DNA from: JAEUIT01 sp044220875
Lineage (GTDB): Bacteria > Planctomycetota > Phycisphaerae > Phycisphaerales > SM1A02
Assembly (NCBI GenBank): GCA_044220875.1
Contig: JBGAQH010000002.1
Span: forward strand, 496,001 to 560,000
Direction: 5' to 3'
Length of the DNA stretch: 64,000 bases
A program made the translations under genes and the position numbers. The notes beneath the pieces were generated by a model. That model saw only the letters and a program-made list of their open reading frames with translations. It did no database searches and was not told the origin of the DNA. Below are positions 43,322-52,434 of this stretch, piece after piece; the first letter of the stretch is position 1; each line of letters begins with the position of its first letter.

Positions 43322-44353
43322 TCATCGCCAGTCGACCACGATCTTCCCAAACTGCTCGCTCGCTTCCAATCGGGCGTACGCATGGACCCCATCGGTCGGG
43401 CGGAACACGCGGTCAACCACTGGGCGGATCGCCCCGGATCGGAAGAGCGCCACGCACTCCCGGAACTCCTCCATCGTGCCCATCGTCGAGCCCACAAGAC
43501 GCAGTTGATTCCAGAAGATCCGGGTCAGGTCCGTTATCCCATCCGACCCCGTCGTGCAGCCACAGGTCGCGAACGTGCCGCCTCGAGCCAAGCTTCGGAT
43601 GCACTGGCCGTGGACCGCCTTGCCAATCGAGTCCACGCACAGATCCACGCCGCGCTTGCCCGAGAGTTTGCGAACTTCGCGGGACCAGTCGCCACCGTCG
43701 TCGAGCACGCCGAAATTCGCTCCGAGGGCCTTGGCGCGAGCCAGCTTCTCGGCCGATCGGCTGGTGACGATCGTCGTACACCCGAAGTAGCGGGCGATGT
43801 TCAGCGCCGCCAGAGCCACACCGCCGCCGATGCCGGTGATCAGGACGATCTGGCCCGCTCGGAGCCCGGACCGATGGACCATCATGCGCCACGCCGTGAG
43901 ATGCGTGAGGCCGAAGGCCACCGCCTCGACCGGATCGGCGTCGCCGATGGCGACGACGTTGCGGACCGGCGCGACGAATTGCTCGCAGAGGCAGCCGTTG
44001 CTGTGCTCGCCGATCATGCGAATGTCGTCCGGGGCGGGCGAACGACCGGGAATCACGGGGTCGGGCTGCGGGACCGCGGCGTTCAGAAGTACGCGGGTGC
44101 CGACCCAGCTCGGATCGACGCCGGGGCCGACCGACACAACGATCCCCGAGCCATCGGAGCCCGAGATTCTCGGGTAGGTGAGGTCGATGCCGGGAAGTCC
44201 GCGGCCGACCCAGAGATCCAAGTGGTTCAGGGCCGCGGCTTCGGTGCGGACCAATACATCGCCCGGACCTGGAATCGGATCCGGAAATGCGGGATCCAAC
44301 CGCACGTTGGGGGCGACCGGGTTTCCCTGCCGTTCAATGACGATGGCCCGCAT
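43322..44353 (-). CDS. Zinc-independent MDR oxidoreductase (quinone reductase-like)
   Basis: The 343-residue protein has the GroES-like start (PGPGDVLVRTEAAALNHLDLWVGRGLPG) and a Rossmann fold with ITGIGGGVALAALNIARYFG, which binds NAD(P)H. The conserved second-Cys zinc ligands and typical catalytic zinc set are absent in the visible alignment, so it fits the quinone oxidoreductase/alkene reductase branch. It has GSTMGTMEEF in the C-terminal half. It is a lone gene between clpS and the DUF1573 gene; substrate cannot be told. Confidence 0.85.
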   Translation of the reverse strand: MRAIVIERQGNPVAPNVRLDPAFPDPIPGPGDVLVRTEAAALNHLDLWVGRGLPGIDLTYPRISGSDGSGIVVSVGPGVDPSWVGTRVLLNAAVPQPDPVIPGRSPAPDDIRMIGEHSNGCLCEQFVAPVRNVVAIGDADPVEAVAFGLTHLTAWRMMVHRSGLRAGQIVLITGIGGGVALAALNIARYFGCTTIVTSRSAEKLARAKALGANFGVLDDGGDWSREVRKLSGKRGVDLCVDSIGKAVHGQCIRSLARGGTFATCGCTTGSDGITDLTRIFWNQLRLVGSTMGTMEEFRECVALFRSGAIRPVVDRVFRPTDGVHAYARLEASEQFGKIVVDWR

Positions 44354-44392
44354 GAGACCCGAAGTGTAACGGTCGGGCGCATCGTGGATCGC

Positions 44393-44447
44393 TCAAGCCC
44401 CGCCCAAGTCCCGCCCAAGCCCCACTCAAGTCCCGCTCAAACCCAGC
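44393..44447 (+). repeat. Five tandem 11-base repeats
   Basis: Units TCAAGCCCCGC, CCAAGTCCCGC, CCAAGCCCCAC, TCAAGTCCCGC and TCAAACCCAGC follow without gaps, in the space upstream of the oxidoreductase start and before the DUF1573 gene. Variation between units looks like an older slippage expansion. On the plus strand it lies about 150 bases before the next start and could affect its transcription or be neutral. Confidence 0.8.
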
Positions 44448-44593
44448 GAGGCCACGCCGGCATGTGAAGGTCACGCAGCGCGAGTAGGCTGCTTCCCGTC
44501 GATGGCCGATGAGGCTTCATCACACGCCCGAATACCGTCGCCGTCGCGCTGCCCCTCGGTCCGACTTCCCGCTCCAACTCTCGAGATTTCTTG

Positions 44594-45637
44594 ATGTACA
44601 CCGCCACCGCAGCCGCCCTCCTCGGATTGCTTCTCAACGCCTCCGCTCCACAGCGGGCGCCGAGTGGACCGCCGGCCCAGGGAGCCCAGCAGCCGCCGCA
44701 ACTGCCGAAATCGACCCCCGGACCGATCACCGCCGAGCCAACCAAGCTCGACTTCGGCATCGTGCGCCCCGGCCAGAAGGTCAACGGCACGATCAAGCTC
44801 AAGAACCCGCTCTCCCACCCGGTGAAAATCACCAAGGCCACGCCGAGCTGCCAGTGCACGGGCGTCGACATCGAGGGCAAGGAGATCCCCGCCAACGGCG
44901 AGCTCGAGTTCCCGATCTCGATCAAGATGTCAACGGCCCCGGTGAAGAAGCTCGCGTACCTCCAGATTCTCATGGAGGACGTGAAACAGGTTGTCGTCGT
45001 GGTGCTTGAGGGCGAAGTCGCACTGGCCATTCGAGCGACGCCCGGCTTCATCGACGTGCAGCAGAAGACGAACATGCCGCCGACCGGCACCTTCACGATC
45101 GCCGCCGGCGACGGAAAGCCGTTCAGCGTCCTTGCGGTGCACAATCAGCCCCCGGTCTTCGTCGACTTCACGCCTGGCAAGGACGCGCCTCGGGCTTCGT
45201 ACACGCTTCGCTATGACTTCACGGAGGCGATGACGCCCGGGACGACAAAGCACGTTCCGCCCTACCTGGTTGTCGAGACCGATCGCGAGGATTGCCCGGT
45301 CGTCGATCTTCGGGTTCGCCATGAGACGACGCAGATCAAGCCCGCCCTTCACGTCGCCGCGTATCGATCGTCCTGCGGCCGGATCAAGCCGGGAACCAGC
45401 GGCGAATTCGAGCTGGAGATCGAGAAGATGGGGAGCCAGCGGATCACCGGCGTGAAGAGCCTCTGGCCCGAGGCGAAGGCCGAGCTCATCGAGCAGACCT
45501 CCGACACGCAGGGCAACGTGCTCGTTCGGGTCAAGGTGACTCCGCCGGCGAACTTCACGGGGCTGCTCTTCTTCCCCGTCGAGCTTTCGGTCGGCGCTCT
45601 GACGTCGCAGCAGCTCATCATCGGGTCGGTGCGCTAA
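44594..45637 (+). CDS. DUF1573-family exported protein
   Basis: The 347-residue protein has a short signal (TATAAALLGLLLNASA) and a domain with KLDFGIVRPGQKVNGTIKLKN and KATPSCQCTG, the signature of DUF1573 proteins: an Ig-like module common on planctomycete and Bacteroidetes exported proteins. A second half (about 150-347) repeats a similar beta pattern (YRSSCGRIKPGTSGEFELEI). Role is unknown. I prefer the ATG at 44594 over the TTG before it. The two Cys (SCQC, and SSC) could form disulfides. Confidence 0.83.
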   Translation: MYTATAAALLGLLLNASAPQRAPSGPPAQGAQQPPQLPKSTPGPITAEPTKLDFGIVRPGQKVNGTIKLKNPLSHPVKITKATPSCQCTGVDIEGKEIPANGELEFPISIKMSTAPVKKLAYLQILMEDVKQVVVVVLEGEVALAIRATPGFIDVQQKTNMPPTGTFTIAAGDGKPFSVLAVHNQPPVFVDFTPGKDAPRASYTLRYDFTEAMTPGTTKHVPPYLVVETDREDCPVVDLRVRHETTQIKPALHVAAYRSSCGRIKPGTSGEFELEIEKMGSQRITGVKSLWPEAKAELIEQTSDTQGNVLVRVKVTPPANFTGLLFFPVELSVGALTSQQLIIGSVR

Positions 45638-45750
45638 GCGACAATCCCTGCCAAGGACCAGGTGGGCATTCGCCCCTATTCGGAACTATGAGTGTTTTCT
45701 CAGACAAGCTTCATTGCCAGCATGCCGTTAGATGGTGAGATGTACCCAGA

Positions 45751-45767
45751 GAGTGATCTGATCACTC
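45751..45767. promoter_or_regulatory. Perfect 17-base palindrome upstream of phaR
   Basis: GAGTGATC-T-GATCACTC forms an 8-bp perfect dyad with a one-base centre, 121 bases upstream of the phaR start. Tight palindromes of this kind often bind dimeric regulators; PhaR is itself a DNA-binding autoregulator, so self-control is a testable guess. The 250-base gap (45638-45888) shows no other gene. Confidence 0.5.
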
Positions 45768-45888
45768 CTCGCAACGCCGCACACGTTGCGTCACACCGCC
45801 GAGTTTCAGTCACGAGACGGCGAATCGTTGCTGGGCTCGCATCATCACGGCGCGCGGCTCTCCGGCCGGGCGTCGAGGAGACACGACG

Positions 45889-46443
45889 ATGAGCTTCTCA
45901 CCGTCCTCGGACGCACCCGCATTCGAGCGTATCCCATCGCGCACAGCCGAGCCGATCCGGATTCGCAAGTACCCCAATCGCCGGCTCTACGACACGAGCC
46001 GCAGTCAGCACCTCACGCACGATGGCGTCCTCGCGCTCATCGCCGAGGGACGCACGGTGCAGGTGACTGATAGCCGAAGCGGCGCGGACATCACCAACGC
46101 GGTGCTGCTGCAGATCATGATCGAGCGCGATCCGGCGAAGGTCGCTTCGGTCCCCTCGGAGCTTCTGCATCGCGCCATGCGATCCGATGCGGGCTCGCTG
46201 GGTGCGGCCGCAGAAGCGGCGCTGGTCGCGTGGCGCTCCGTGCACATCGATCCGAGCGCGGCCGCTGCGAGCGTGCGGGCCATGTCGCTGGCCTCGAGCT
46301 CGACGGGAGCGTCCATCGCACCGGATGCGATCACGTCGATGATGAGTCGTCCCGCACACGCCCCCGCGGCGAACGGCGGTCGCCCGAAGGCGAAGGCCAA
46401 GCGGCCCGACGGCATGCATGACGACCGGGCCGAGCTCGCCTGA
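45889..46443 (+). CDS. phaR: PhaR-like polyhydroxyalkanoate synthesis regulator
   Basis: The 184-residue protein has a near-complete PHB/PHA accumulation regulator DNA-binding domain (about 22-82): IRIRKYPNRRLYDTSRSQHLT, HDGVLALIAEGRTVQVTDSRSGADITNAVLLQIMIERD. The second half is Ala-rich and differs from classical PhaR. PhaR represses phasin genes and binds PHA granules; no phaC or phasin lies in the window. The end has KAKAKRPDG, a basic tail. Sits alone between the DUF1573 and toroid genes. Confidence 0.85.
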   Translation: MSFSPSSDAPAFERIPSRTAEPIRIRKYPNRRLYDTSRSQHLTHDGVLALIAEGRTVQVTDSRSGADITNAVLLQIMIERDPAKVASVPSELLHRAMRSDAGSLGAAAEAALVAWRSVHIDPSAAAASVRAMSLASSSTGASIAPDAITSMMSRPAHAPAANGGRPKAKAKRPDGMHDDRAELA

Positions 46444-46506
46444 CGCGGACGCCGGCGTCCTCGCTTTCGATCGCGCTTGGTACGCTCCGTCGCGGAGGTC
46501 ATCGCC

Positions 46507-47949
46507 ATGCGCCGATCGCTCGTCGCCGCCGTTCTTCTCGCTTCGTCAACGCTCTTCGCACAGTCGGCAGCGCCGCCTGCGAGTTCGCCGAACCCGCCCG
46601 CGAAGCAGACACCACAGCCATTCGAGGCGCCGGCAGTTCCGTTGGATGCCCGCGTCGATCCCTCAAAGATCACGACGCAGGGACTCCCACGGCTCCCCGA
46701 TCCGGTCGCACAGCCGCTTCGCGTGATGGCCCATGTCGCCACGGCGCCCGAAATGGTGCCGGTGAGCCGCGAGCGATTCGTCGCCGCACGGGCCGCGATC
46801 GACAAGGGGCTCGCATACCTGCGCGGCTCGCAGCGACCGAGCGGCGCATGGATGGAGAAGGCCGTGGCCCAGCCGACGGACCAGCCGCGGGCCTCGAGCG
46901 CCGCCGTCGCCGTGACGGCGATGGGCGCCAAGGCGTTCATTCAGGCCGCACCCGATGATGCGAGCGGCAAGCGGGCGCTGAGTTTCGTCGCGGCAAAGGT
47001 CCGCGATGGAGGATTCGACGCTCTGGCAGAGGGCGGCGTCGGTACCTACACGACATCGGCGGTGCTGAGCGCACTCGCGCTGAGCGGCGACCGCAACTAC
47101 GGAGACGACGTGCGCAGCGCGATCGCCTGGCTGCGCACGAGCCAGTGGGACCAGGGCGAGGGACTGAAGCCCGAGCAGGACTGGTTTGGCGGTGCGGGCT
47201 ACGGCCGCGGCAAGCGCCCCGACCTCTCGAATACCCAGATCATGCTCGATGCGCTGCATGACGCCGCCGTGAGCCCCGACGATCCGATGGTCCAGAAGGC
47301 GCTCGCGTTCGTGAGCCGCGCACAGAACCTTCCCTCGTCCAACGACGCAGCGTGGGCCAAGGCGGGAGCGGCGACGCCGAAGAAGCCCGCGACGACGCAG
47401 ACGGACGGGAAGGCGGCGACTCCCGCCACGGGGACCATCGCCGACGGCGGATTCATCTATTCGCCGGCGAACGGCGGCGAGAGCATGGCCAGCGAGAAGT
47501 CCGGCGAGGGACGCTTCGGCGAGAAGATGCCGCCCGGCAGCCGCAGCCTCCGCTCGTACGGTTCGATGACCTACGCCGGATTCAAGAGTCTCCTCTACGC
47601 GGGCCTCAGCCGCGACGACGAGCGGGTCAAGGCGGCCTTCGAGTGGATCTGCTCGAACTACACGTTCGACGAGAACCCCGGCGTCGGTCAGGATGGCCTC
47701 TACTACTACTACCACGTGATGTCGCGGGCCCTGCTCGCCGCTCAGCAGAACGAGATCCCGGTCCACGGCGCCGACGCCAAGCGCAATTGGCGCGACGACC
47801 TGATCGCCGCGATCGTCGCCCGGCAGAAGGCTGACGGCTCGTGGGTGAACGCCGCCGAGCGATGGGAGGAGTCGCAGCCGGATCTTGCGACGATCTACTC
47901 GCTGCTGGCCCTCGAAGAGGCGATCAAGCCCGTGCTGCAGACCGAGTGA
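46507..47949 (+). CDS. Exported alpha/alpha-toroid (prenyltransferase/squalene-oxidase-repeat) protein
   Basis: The 480-residue protein has a signal (MRRSLVAAVLLASSTLFAQ) and repeated helix pairs with signatures such as AYLRGSQRPSGAW, DGGFDALAEGGVGTYTTSAVLSAL, GGFIYSP, SMTYAGFKSLLYAG, DGLYYYYHVMSRAL and ADGSWVNAAERWEE. The fold is that of terpene cyclases and prenyltransferases, but planctomycete members of this exported type are functionally uncharacterised, and no cyclase DXDD motif is seen. The ATG at 46507 has GGAGG nine bases upstream; an earlier in-frame start at 46477 lacks support. There is an Ala/Thr-rich insert near 290-310. Confidence 0.8.
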   Translation: MRRSLVAAVLLASSTLFAQSAAPPASSPNPPAKQTPQPFEAPAVPLDARVDPSKITTQGLPRLPDPVAQPLRVMAHVATAPEMVPVSRERFVAARAAIDKGLAYLRGSQRPSGAWMEKAVAQPTDQPRASSAAVAVTAMGAKAFIQAAPDDASGKRALSFVAAKVRDGGFDALAEGGVGTYTTSAVLSALALSGDRNYGDDVRSAIAWLRTSQWDQGEGLKPEQDWFGGAGYGRGKRPDLSNTQIMLDALHDAAVSPDDPMVQKALAFVSRAQNLPSSNDAAWAKAGAATPKKPATTQTDGKAATPATGTIADGGFIYSPANGGESMASEKSGEGRFGEKMPPGSRSLRSYGSMTYAGFKSLLYAGLSRDDERVKAAFEWICSNYTFDENPGVGQDGLYYYYHVMSRALLAAQQNEIPVHGADAKRNWRDDLIAAIVARQKADGSWVNAAERWEESQPDLATIYSLLALEEAIKPVLQTE

Positions 47950-47952
47950 GCG

Positions 47953-48486
47953 CTACGCCTCGCTCCGACGCCGATAGTGGAACGAGCTCGTGACGAACTC
48001 CTGGCCGTCGGCCGTCACGGCGAAGGTCTCCGACATCCACTCGTCGTCGGAGAGGAATCGCTCGATCGAGCGAACGCGCCGCACGCCGCGGGCGACGACG
48101 TCGGTCGCTTCGGACGTCCACTGGATGCCGCTTCCGTCGGCGAGGGCCCGCCCTTCGCCGCGCATGAGGCCGGTCCCCGACGAGTCCATCCAGGCGAACC
48201 AGTAGACGCCGTTGCGCGTGTCGAAGCCGCTGTAGCCACGGCCCTCGAACGGATGCCCGCCGGGCGCGCCGACCACGAGGTTCTCGAGCGTCCGCCCGCC
48301 GAGGATCCAGGCATAGCGCGAAATTCCGTGGCTCTCGAAGGCCTTCACGCCGGGGGTGAAGGAGACGGCGATGACCAGATCCCACGCCCCGACCTTGCGG
48401 CCGAGGATTGCGTGTTGAGGGCCGGGGGTTTGGTATTCGGCCCACGCGGCCCGCGGATCCTCGGTCATTTGCTTGGCATCGGTCAT
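47953..48486 (-). CDS. DUF1579-family protein
   Basis: The 177-residue protein shows the DUF1579 pattern: HAILGRKVGAWDLVIAV, SRYAWILGGRTLENLV, YSGFDTRNGVYWFAWMDSSGTGLMRGEG and a beta-barrel-like body (lipocalin-type fold). The family has no assigned function. It lacks a signal peptide and is convergent with the toroid gene, whose stop is only three bases away. The heme A synthase gene follows upstream on the same strand with a short gap. Confidence 0.72.
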   Translation of the reverse strand: MTDAKQMTEDPRAAWAEYQTPGPQHAILGRKVGAWDLVIAVSFTPGVKAFESHGISRYAWILGGRTLENLVVGAPGGHPFEGRGYSGFDTRNGVYWFAWMDSSGTGLMRGEGRALADGSGIQWTSEATDVVARGVRRVRSIERFLSDDEWMSETFAVTADGQEFVTSSFHYRRRSEA

Positions 48487-48522
48487 GGTGTGGCTCGCGA
48501 GTGAGGTGTGAGTGCGGGACAG

Positions 48523-50145
48523 TCAGGCCGCGGACACGAGAAGCCGATGGGACTCCGCCATCGGAATGAGACGGCGGCTCCACGCCGCAAGAAGCACCGC
48601 AAGACCCAGGAGTCCTGCGCCCGTCACCTGATGGAGCGTGACGGTGATCGCTTCCCACGCCGGGATCGCGGGCACCGCGCGGGTCCATACCGCAGCGACG
48701 GCGACCACGCCGAGACAGAGTTGCACGCCCACGCCGATGATGAGGGCCATGCCCACACGGCGCAGCACCGGATGATGGGCGTGGCCCCACGCTCGTCCGG
48801 CCGCGACGCCGACAAGCGATGCGACGACGATCGCCATGGTGATGTGGGCAAGGATCGCCCACATCGGATGGCCGGCCGCAGTCACGCCGCCCGGCGGCTG
48901 AAGATGGCGGTACAGCGCGCCGAGGATCAGCTGCAGGAGGAACGCCGAGGGCAGGAGGAACGAGAAGCTGCGGTCGACGTGGGCGCTCGGCTGATCGGAG
49001 ACGGCGATCGCCTCTCGCCATGTGCGCGAGGTCGTCGCCGCGATGAGCAGGAACGCGGCGAAGACGAGCTGGGCGAAGACGCCGTGAATGATGGCCCGCA
49101 CGATGCTCGGAGCGAGGACCGAACGGTCTTGCGAAAGCGTGAGTTCGCCGGTGACCCGCGTGCCGCCGAGATACCCCTGGAAGCAGACCGCCAGGAGCGT
49201 CACGATCGCCAATGCCCGAAGCCATCCCTGGCGTTCGCTGCGCCAGACGACCACCACGAGGACCAACGACGTCGTGCCGACCAGCATCCCGTAGAGGCGA
49301 TGGGCGTGCTCGTAGAAGATGCCGCCCTTCATCTCGCTCACCGGATAGAGCAGCATGTTGTGGCCGAAGGAATTGGGCCAGTCCGGGACCGCGAGTCCCG
49401 ACTCCATGCTCGTCACGAGACCGCCGGTGATGAGGAGGAGAAAGACCGTCACCGCCGCAACGACCGAGAAGAGCGAGGTCGGCTCCGGAAGCCCCGCGCC
49501 GACGGATGCGTATCCCGTCGGACGCTCGCGTTGCTCGTCGAGCGATCGGCGCCCGGCGACTCCGCCGAGCCACGCGAGCCCCCCGCTGACCGCGAAGAGA
49601 CCAACGACGTAGAGGACGGGCGTCAGCTTCGAGCCGTGCTGCTCATCGCGAAGAAACGCGCCAAGCACGAGCAAATTCGCCACGGCCGAGACGATCCCGA
49701 CCGCCGCCGGCCGGATTGCCTCACCGCCGGCGCCGCGACCGAATCGCCCGGCCACGAATCCCCCCCCGAAGAGGGCGACGAGCATCAGCCCGAAGAGAAT
49801 CTCGCCCAGCGCCTGTCCGGGCTGCATGATCGAGAGGTACCCAAGCGCCCACATGAGTGCGGTGGTCGCAAAGCCCAGGGCCAGGTGCATCGTCCGCACC
49901 CAGCTCGCCCATGCCATCACCAGCGCCGAACCGCCGACGAAGAGGACGATCAGGACGAGCCATGACGATCCGCTCGCGGCGGTGTCCGAGGCGGCGAGAA
50001 CCGCTGGTGCCAGCGGTGCGGGGGCAGCGGCGAAGGTGAGCACGAGAGGACTCCGGTGCGGGGGCGACCGCGGCGACCGGGCTCGTCGCCCGTCGATCGT
50101 GGAATCGCGACGCAGAGGCGGCCGAGGCGATCGCGATGGGCTCAT
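48523..50145 (-). CDS. ctaA: Heme A synthase (CtaA/COX15) with N-terminal membrane extension
   Basis: This enzyme oxidises the C-8 methyl of heme O to give heme A for cytochrome oxidase. The C-terminal 320 residues form the two four-helix bundles with His ligands in EHAHRLYGM, IIHGVFAQL, LAHITMA and TLHQVTGAG. The family is about 300-350 residues; here about 210 residues precede it with five extra helices (LVLIVLFVGGSALVMAW, HLALGFATTALMWALGYL and others). The start is uncertain: ATG at 50145 lies within a possible ctaB -10 box, and a GTG at 50043 is also plausible. It is transcribed away from ctaB. Confidence 0.88.
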   Translation of the reverse strand: MSPSRSPRPPLRRDSTIDGRRARSPRSPPHRSPLVLTFAAAPAPLAPAVLAASDTAASGSSWLVLIVLFVGGSALVMAWASWVRTMHLALGFATTALMWALGYLSIMQPGQALGEILFGLMLVALFGGGFVAGRFGRGAGGEAIRPAAVGIVSAVANLLVLGAFLRDEQHGSKLTPVLYVVGLFAVSGGLAWLGGVAGRRSLDEQRERPTGYASVGAGLPEPTSLFSVVAAVTVFLLLITGGLVTSMESGLAVPDWPNSFGHNMLLYPVSEMKGGIFYEHAHRLYGMLVGTTSLVLVVVVWRSERQGWLRALAIVTLLAVCFQGYLGGTRVTGELTLSQDRSVLAPSIVRAIIHGVFAQLVFAAFLLIAATTSRTWREAIAVSDQPSAHVDRSFSFLLPSAFLLQLILGALYRHLQPPGGVTAAGHPMWAILAHITMAIVVASLVGVAAGRAWGHAHHPVLRRVGMALIIGVGVQLCLGVVAVAAVWTRAVPAIPAWEAITVTLHQVTGAGLLGLAVLLAAWSRRLIPMAESHRLLVSAA

Positions 50146-50150
50146 ATACT
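50145..50150 (+). promoter_or_regulatory. Possible -10 element for ctaB
   Basis: TATACT lies 29 bases before the ctaB ATG in the narrow divergent gap. No good -35 box is visible upstream. It overlaps the farthest ctaA start codon, which weakly supports the shorter ctaA start. Confidence 0.35.
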
Positions 50151-50178
50151 AGGGACTGCTCCGCGATTCGCTCACCGC

Positions 50179-51255
50179 ATGCGCACCTCTTCCACATCCT
50201 CCGCCGTCACCTCCTCCGCCGGCGCGGCGGTGGCGAGTGCAACGCCGGAGGACGTGCGGGTGAGCGCGTCCGGCCGGGGCCTGATGAATCTCTTCATGGA
50301 GATCACCAAGGCCCGACTCAACGGGCTCGTGCTCATCACCACCGCCGTCGGCTACCTGTTGGCCGACGTGGGCCCCGTCGACTGGCTCCGAATGGCGTGG
50401 ACGATGCTCGGCACCGGCCTTGCCGCGGCCAGCGCCGCGATGCTGAATCAGCTCCTCGAGCGCGATCGCGATGCCCAGATGCGGCGAACCGAGCGGCGCC
50501 CGCTGCCGACCCGACGCATTCCCGTCCCCGTGGTCTTCGCCTTGGGCGTGGGCTCGGCGTTTGCGGGCTGCTCACTCCTGGCGATGCAGGTCAACGTCCT
50601 CAGTGCCGGTCTTGCCCTCCTGAACATCGCGATCTACATCGTCATCTACACGCCGCTCAAGCCCAGGACGACGCTCAACACGCTTGTCGGGGCGATCTGC
50701 GGCGGGATCCCGCCGATGATCGGATGGGCCGCAGTGACGGGCGGACTTGAACCGGGCGCATGGCTGCTCGGCGCGTTCCTCTTCATCTGGCAGATGCCGC
50801 ACTTCCTCGCCCTGGCATGGATGTACCGCGAGGACTATCGCCGCGGCGGCATGACCATGCTGTCGGTGGTCGATCCGCAGGGTGAGATGACGGCGCGGGT
50901 CATGGTCCTCACGTCGCTCATGCTCGCACCGCTCGGACTGGCGGCGACGCTCGGCGGACTCGCGGGATGGATCTCGGCAATCGTCAACCTCGGCGCAGCG
51001 CTCGCGATGACGTGGAAGTCCTACCGCTTCTACCTGTCGCGCACGGATCTCGTCGCCCGACAGGCGTTCTTCGCCAGCATCATCGCCCTCCCGATCGCCC
51101 TCGCCGCAATGGTCATCGATCGCGGACCGGTCACCGCCGAGGCGTGGCTGCAGGGTAAGCGGGCCCCGATCGGCCTGACCACGACGCTTCCGCCCGCTGC
51201 CCCGGCCCAGCCCGCAGCGGCAACCGCGCCCGACGGCGAACGGGGCGCTCGGTGA
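50179..51255 (+). CDS. ctaB: Protoheme IX farnesyltransferase (heme O synthase)
   Basis: The 358-residue membrane protein attaches farnesyl to heme B to make heme O, the substrate of CtaA. It has about nine helices and the Asp-rich motif LNQLLERDRDAQMRRTERRPLPTRR, the second motif YREDYRRGGMTMLSVVD, and KARLNGLVLITTAVGYLLA. A 40-residue N-terminal tail and a 30-residue Pro/Ala-rich C tail frame the core. The start at 50179 is the first ATG after the divergent gap. It overlaps the DUF3179 gene by four bases (GTGA). Confidence 0.92.
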   Translation: MRTSSTSSAVTSSAGAAVASATPEDVRVSASGRGLMNLFMEITKARLNGLVLITTAVGYLLADVGPVDWLRMAWTMLGTGLAAASAAMLNQLLERDRDAQMRRTERRPLPTRRIPVPVVFALGVGSAFAGCSLLAMQVNVLSAGLALLNIAIYIVIYTPLKPRTTLNTLVGAICGGIPPMIGWAAVTGGLEPGAWLLGAFLFIWQMPHFLALAWMYREDYRRGGMTMLSVVDPQGEMTARVMVLTSLMLAPLGLAATLGGLAGWISAIVNLGAALAMTWKSYRFYLSRTDLVARQAFFASIIALPIALAAMVIDRGPVTAEAWLQGKRAPIGLTTTLPPAAPAQPAAATAPDGERGAR

Positions 51256-52310
51256 GCGAGCCGGCCGGCGTGCGACTCACGTTTCGGGATGGCGGGTGGG
51301 TTCTGCTCGTGGCCGGCGTGCTGTCCATCGCCTTGGTTCTGTGGGCATTTGCGGGAGTGCTCAGCGGACACGCCCCCAAGGGCGGCTTCGATGTCAGCTC
51401 CTACGGCTTCGACCTTTCGACGTGCCTGATACCGCGCGAGGAGCTGATGCCCAGCGGACAGCCGCGCGACTTTCTTCAGCCGCTCACGGTCGAGGGAACG
51501 ATGCCGGCGAAGGCGATGGCCGCGTTCAACGAGAAGCACCGGAAGCGGTACGTGGTCAGCGACGACCGCGTCATCGGCTTGGTCATCGGCGGTCAGGCCC
51601 GCGCGTATCCGCTCTACCTCCTCAATGGCCATGAGGTGATCGAGGACACGTTGGGCGGAACGCCGATCGCGGTGACCTACAGCCCGCTCTGCGATGGCGT
51701 CGTCGTGTATGACCGTCGCGTCGGCGACCGAACGGTGCACCTTCGCCTGAGCGGCATCCTGCACAACACCAACTCGCTGCTCTACGACGCGGGCGACGCA
51801 CCGAGCCTCTGGCGCCAGCTCGACGGGCGAGCGGTCGCGGGACCTGCCGCCGCGCGCGGCGAGGCGCTGACGCCCATCCGCGGCATCGCCCTCACCACGT
51901 GGGCCGACTGGACCGCGGCGCATCCGGACACCGACGTGCCGGAGCGCATCGAAGGCAACATCGGTCTCTACGAGAGCATCTCCTATCGGCGCGAGCACGC
52001 GGCGCCGACGCTGCCCTTTCCCGTCACGCCGATGCCTTCGGAGGAGCTCCCGCTGAAGGCCCCCATCCTCCTCGTCGAGGTGGGCGCCGCGAAGGCCGCC
52101 CTCGCGGTCGATCGGATGCGCCACGCTGCGACGGACGGCCTCTTCACCATCGAGCTCGGCGGCGAGACGATCCGCGTCCACCTGCCCGCCTCGGAAGGCA
52201 GCGCGTGGCGGGTCGAGGCAGCGAGCGGCGCCCCGGTCCTGGCCCGCGGCGCCTTCTGGTTCGCGGCGTGGTCGATCCTGGGCGAGCGCTCGCCGCTGCC
52301 CGCGAAGTGA
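51252..52310 (+). CDS. DUF3179 domain protein coupled to ctaB
   Basis: The 352-residue protein has one membrane helix near the N terminus (LLVAGVLSIALVLWAF) and an extracytoplasmic DUF3179 domain with AYPLYLLNGHEVIEDTLGGTPIAVTYSPLCDGVVVYDRRVG, followed by LHNTNSLLYD. The Cys in PLCDG is the family's usual conserved Cys. The family is of unknown function and often lies near heme or copper genes. The GTG start overlaps the ctaB stop by four bases. It may take part in oxidase assembly, inferred from position only. Confidence 0.75.
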   Translation: MSEPAGVRLTFRDGGWVLLVAGVLSIALVLWAFAGVLSGHAPKGGFDVSSYGFDLSTCLIPREELMPSGQPRDFLQPLTVEGTMPAKAMAAFNEKHRKRYVVSDDRVIGLVIGGQARAYPLYLLNGHEVIEDTLGGTPIAVTYSPLCDGVVVYDRRVGDRTVHLRLSGILHNTNSLLYDAGDAPSLWRQLDGRAVAGPAAARGEALTPIRGIALTTWADWTAAHPDTDVPERIEGNIGLYESISYRREHAAPTLPFPVTPMPSEELPLKAPILLVEVGAAKAALAVDRMRHAATDGLFTIELGGETIRVHLPASEGSAWRVEAASGAPVLARGAFWFAAWSILGERSPLPAK

Positions 52311-52434
52311 GTTCGTTGCGGGTTGTAGCGGTCGCGCGGCGTGTGACGGCGCAGGCCGCGGACTGTGACGAGCGCCTCCCCGGATCGAGCCGACGAACCA
52401 CGAGTGTTTTCGTGGGCTTCCGAGGGGAGATGAG

